Of a DNA stretch of 64,000 nucleotides, positions 61,703-64,000 are shown piece by piece. The stretch comes from Massilia sp. Leaf139 (GTDB lineage Bacteria > Pseudomonadota > Gammaproteobacteria > Burkholderiales > Burkholderiaceae_D): positions 268,134 to 332,133 of the forward strand of contig NZ_LMOJ01000025.1 in the NCBI RefSeq assembly GCF_001424165.1, read 5' to 3'. The stretch's first letter is position 1, and each line of letters starts with the position of its first letter. Under the pieces are notes generated by a model. It had not been told where the DNA came from. It made no database searches and saw only the letters and a program-made list of their open reading frames with translations. The translations under genes were made by a program, and so were the position numbers.

Positions 61703-61737
61703 ACGGCGCCCAGGTCGATTGACCGGGCGCCGTTTTT
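61703..61737. terminator. bidirectional intrinsic terminator between tolC and the HAF gene
   Basis: The stem ACGGCGCCCAGGTC (61703-61716) with GACCGGGCGCCGT (61721-61733) is perfect apart from one bulged A. On the plus strand TTTTT follows; on the minus strand CTTTTATTT follows. It serves the converging tolC and HAF-repeat genes. Confidence 0.85.
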
Positions 61738-61746
61738 CATTCGGGC

Positions 61747-63006
61747 TTATTTGCGTGGACGCAGCAAGCCGAGGCCGCCGTTCGTGCGCACCACGATCGC
61801 GCCGTCGTCCGCCACCGCCAGCGCCATCGTCAGCACGGTGCCCGCCGGCAGATCCTTGACGCGCTCGTTGAGGTCGACGATGCCGTAGGCCGGGCCCCAG
61901 GCGACCGCATGCTCGGCGCCCGCCGCCGGACTCAGGGAAGAACCGACGGCGAGGCCCGCGGCATTGATCGCGACCGCATCGGAATAGCTGCTATCGCCCA
62001 GCGAGCCCAGGTCGCGCAGGGTGCTGCCGTCGTGCAGGAAGGCGCGCCGCCCACCGGCGAAATACGCATAACCCACCACCTTACCAGTGGCATTGATGGC
62101 GCGCGCCTCGGCCCCTTCGGCGCCCGGCAGCAGGCCCAGGTCGTGCAGCGTCCCTGCTTCGTAGCGGAAGGCGCGCAACAGGCCGGTGCCGTCGCGCGTG
62201 TAGCCGACGACCTGACCGGCATCGTTGATGTCCTGCGCCAGCGAATTGCCGGCCGATCCGCCCAGATCCTGGATCGGTGCGCCGGTGCGGGCGTCGTACA
62301 CGAAGGCGCGGTACCAGGCGTTGTTCGGGCCATAGGCATAGCCGACCGCCTGGCCGACGGCGTTCACGGCCAGCGCGTACGAGCCGGTGCCGCCGAAAGT
62401 GCCGAGGTCGCGCATGCCGGCGCTGTCGTGATAGAAGGCGTGGGTTTGCCCAAGCGCGTTGGTGGCCCAGCCGACTACCCGGCCGCAGGTGCTGATTGCG
62501 TTGCCGTAGGAATCGGGGCCGCCCAGGGTGCCAAGGTCGTGCAGGGTGCCGTTGTAGAGGAAGCCATGGGGCAGACCGGCTGCGTTCAGGGCCCAGCCGG
62601 CGACCTGGCCGCAGCGGTTGACGGAGAAGGCGCGGCCGTAGTTGCCGCCGAAGCTGCCGAGATCGATGTTGGTCTTGCCGTTGTAGAAGAAGGCATGCGG
62701 ATTGCCGGCCGCATCGTAGGAGGTGCCCGCCACCAGGCCGCCACTCGCGATGCCCTGGCGGAAGACGTCGCCATAGCTGATGCCGGGCAGGCCAAGCAAC
62801 GTGAAATCGTAGAGCGGGCCCAACTGGGCCGGAGGTGATGGCGGCGCCGGGGGCGTCGGCGTGGCGGGCGGCGTGGGCGTCGTCGCTTGCGGGGCGGGCT
62901 GGCCACCGCCGCCACCACCGCCGCACGCGGCCAGCAGGGCCGCCAATGCGATTGCCGCGGCCGCATGACGGGAGGAAGTTGCGGTGTTGGAAGACAGAGA
63001 GAACAT
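61747..63006 (-). CDS. HAF-repeat lipoprotein
   Basis: A 419-residue predicted lipoprotein: lipobox LLAAC followed by a run of glycines and a Pro/Thr-rich linker (about residues 30-60). About ten repeats of 35-40 residues follow, with recurring DLGT(L/F)GG, AxxINxxGQVVGY and HAFxYxxG; these are the HAF-type extracellular repeats, probably a beta-propeller. It is surface or periplasmic; function unknown. ATG 63006 has GGAG seven bases upstream; ATG 63018 is also in frame. Confidence 0.82.
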   Translation of the reverse strand: MFSLSSNTATSSRHAAAAIALAALLAACGGGGGGGQPAPQATTPTPPATPTPPAPPSPPAQLGPLYDFTLLGLPGISYGDVFRQGIASGGLVAGTSYDAAGNPHAFFYNGKTNIDLGSFGGNYGRAFSVNRCGQVAGWALNAAGLPHGFLYNGTLHDLGTLGGPDSYGNAISTCGRVVGWATNALGQTHAFYHDSAGMRDLGTFGGTGSYALAVNAVGQAVGYAYGPNNAWYRAFVYDARTGAPIQDLGGSAGNSLAQDINDAGQVVGYTRDGTGLLRAFRYEAGTLHDLGLLPGAEGAEARAINATGKVVGYAYFAGGRRAFLHDGSTLRDLGSLGDSSYSDAVAINAAGLAVGSSLSPAAGAEHAVAWGPAYGIVDLNERVKDLPAGTVLTMALAVADDGAIVVRTNGGLGLLRPRK

Positions 63007-63141
63007 GGCACGCTCCATGGATGAGTTGAAGGTTCAGTCTAGGACTCGCCATGGACGCGCGTTCTTGTATTGAAGAGATTGCTTGGCGCCGGTCAAACGG
63101 GTCGTTGACGGCGTGCAATGTCAGCTAAAGATTCCGGATAG

Positions 63142-63164
63142 AAAAACGGCGCCGGAGCGCCGTT
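63142..63164 (-). terminator. intrinsic terminator of ribB
   Basis: The stem AACGGCGC/GCGCCGTT (63145-63152 with 63157-63164) has a 4-base loop. On the minus strand a T-run follows, 20 bp beyond the ribB stop. Confidence 0.8.
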
Positions 63165-63184
63165 TCGTTACATCGCTGCCGGCA

Positions 63185-63829
63185 TCAGGCTTGGCGCCGG
63201 CGCCATTCGATCAGCTCGGCAATCGTGAGGATCGGGAATCCGCGCTCTTCGGCGAAGCGTTCGATGGCCGCGCCGCGCATCATCGTGCCGTCCGGATTCA
63301 TCAGTTCGCAGAGGACGGCGGCCGGCTGCAAACCGGCCATGATCGCCAGGTCGACCGAGCCCTCGGTGTGGCCGGCACGGGACAGCACGCCGCCCGGCGT
63401 GGCGCGCAGCGGGAACATGTGGCCGGGGCTGACCAGGTGTTCCGGCTTGGCATCGAGGGCCGTTGCCGCGCGCACGGTGGTGACGCGATCCTGGGCCGAG
63501 ACGCCGGTGCTGATGCCGTCGCGCGCTTCGATCGAAATCGTGAACGGGGTGCCGTAGCGGCTGCCGTTTTCGAGGGTCATCGGCGGCAGTTCCAGGCTGC
63601 GCACCTTGTCGGCCGACAGGCACAGGCAAACGATGCCGCTGCATTCGCGGATCATCAGCGCCATCGTTTCGACGGTGAGCTTGTCGGCGGCGACGATCAG
63701 ATCCGCTTCGTTCTCGCGGTCGAAGTCGTCGAGCAGGATGACGGGGATTCCGGCACAGGTCGCGGCCAGCGCTGCTGCGATGCGGCCGTCCAGGTCGGAA
63801 CTGTAGAGAGTGTAAGTATTGACTAACAT
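63185..63829 (-). CDS. ribB: 3,4-dihydroxy-2-butanone-4-phosphate synthase
   Basis: A 214-residue enzyme of riboflavin synthesis that makes the four-carbon unit from ribulose 5-phosphate. It has LLDDFDRENEADLIVAAD (acidic metal-binding loop), SGIVCLCLS, and GHTEGSVDLAIMAG. The GTP cyclohydrolase II domain found in RibBA fusions is absent, and E. coli RibB is of the same size. ATG 63829 has GAGGAG upstream; the 41 codons before it in frame are leader, not protein. An FMN riboswitch lies upstream. Confidence 0.95.
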   Translation of the reverse strand: MLVNTYTLYSSDLDGRIAAALAATCAGIPVILLDDFDRENEADLIVAADKLTVETMALMIRECSGIVCLCLSADKVRSLELPPMTLENGSRYGTPFTISIEARDGISTGVSAQDRVTTVRAATALDAKPEHLVSPGHMFPLRATPGGVLSRAGHTEGSVDLAIMAGLQPAAVLCELMNPDGTMMRGAAIERFAEERGFPILTIAELIEWRRRQA

Positions 63830-63942
63830 GTGAAACGCTCCTCGCGGTAAGTTGGCGAAAAACGCATCAGGGCAAGCGAAGGCACACGTCGACACAAACC
63901 GGCCAGGCGGCAGGCTTGCGATCAACGCGCAATAACGCACAT

Positions 63943-64000
63943 CTTCTTTCATCCGGACTATACCGTCGGCTCTGGCATTTCACCAAGATCTGCTGACCCT
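63943..64000 (-). promoter_or_regulatory. FMN riboswitch (RFN element), 3' part only
   Basis: The minus strand reads AGCAGATCTTGGTGAAATGC, then CCAGAGCCGACGGTATAG and TCCGGATGAAAGAAGA, which is the conserved 3' half of the RFN element. The 5' half lies beyond the window edge. It controls ribB, 114 bp downstream. The intervening region contains GAGGAG just before the ATG, which could be sequestered when FMN is bound. Confidence 0.9.

Overview
The window looks like a high-GC chromosomal segment of a betaproteobacterium of the Oxalobacteraceae, most likely the Massilia/Telluria/Duganella group. This rests on gene content and order (lptD-surA-pdxA-rsmA; fur/bamE/dapB; leuS-lptE-holA; pcm-rhodanese-tolC), on PEP-CTERM surface proteins and on codon use. 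It is an inference from family recognition, not a database result. Almost every base is coding; no gap exceeds about 240 bp.

Layout. 1-1391 is the 3' part of pntB. 1562-5899 is a leftward operon (amgK-murU-pepP-ubiH-like: cell-wall sugar recycling, aminopeptidase P, FAD hydroxylase). Divergent from it is the outer-membrane biogenesis operon lptD-surA-pdxA-rsmA (5995-11539). Two tandem repeat-containing lipoproteins run leftward (12139-13391). Next come housekeeping genes (HAD phosphatase, hrcA, fur, bamE, dapB), an orphan barstar-like protein, a degenerate GT51 protein, leuS, lptE, holA, proA, a HemJ-like protein, an RlmL-like methyltransferase and a Bcr/CflA exporter (13623-27393). 27630-36613 is a signalling block: HDOD-GAF-histidine kinase, receiver-PAS-GGDEF-EAL protein, Sel1-repeat protein, M16 peptidase.

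36717-39473 is a two-gene DNA-repair operon (radical SAM protein, then a DUF4130-UdgX fusion) behind a canonical LexA box. 39598-41311 is an FlgP/FlgT-like pair behind a possible FliA promoter. 41481-48291 is the most accessory part: a VOC protein, a small HTH protein, a TraB/GumN-like protein, a PD-(D/E)XK nuclease-like protein with an unknown partner, two PEP-CTERM proteins flanking tRNA-Gly(CCC), and a miniature phage-like switch. The switch consists of a self-cleaving S24 repressor, a 95-residue partner and a divergent HP1-type holin-like protein, separated by three evenly spaced 17-bp operators. 48379-64000 returns to metabolic and housekeeping genes (aldo/keto reductase, DUF6064, aspartoacylase family, trmB, FHS sugar transporter, recQ, uppP, SDR, TetR, pcm, rhodanese, tolC) and ends with ribB and part of its FMN riboswitch.

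Scattered between genes is a family of 20-33 bp palindromes with a GTAG foot and a GGTGGGC...GCCCACGCG stem. They look like REP elements; two inverted pairs of about 106 bp look like REPINs. The strongest candidates for something new are the phage-like switch at 46943-48291, the SOS-controlled radical SAM/UdgX operon, the nuclease/partner pair at 43465-44909, and the REP family whose GTAG supplies stop codons.
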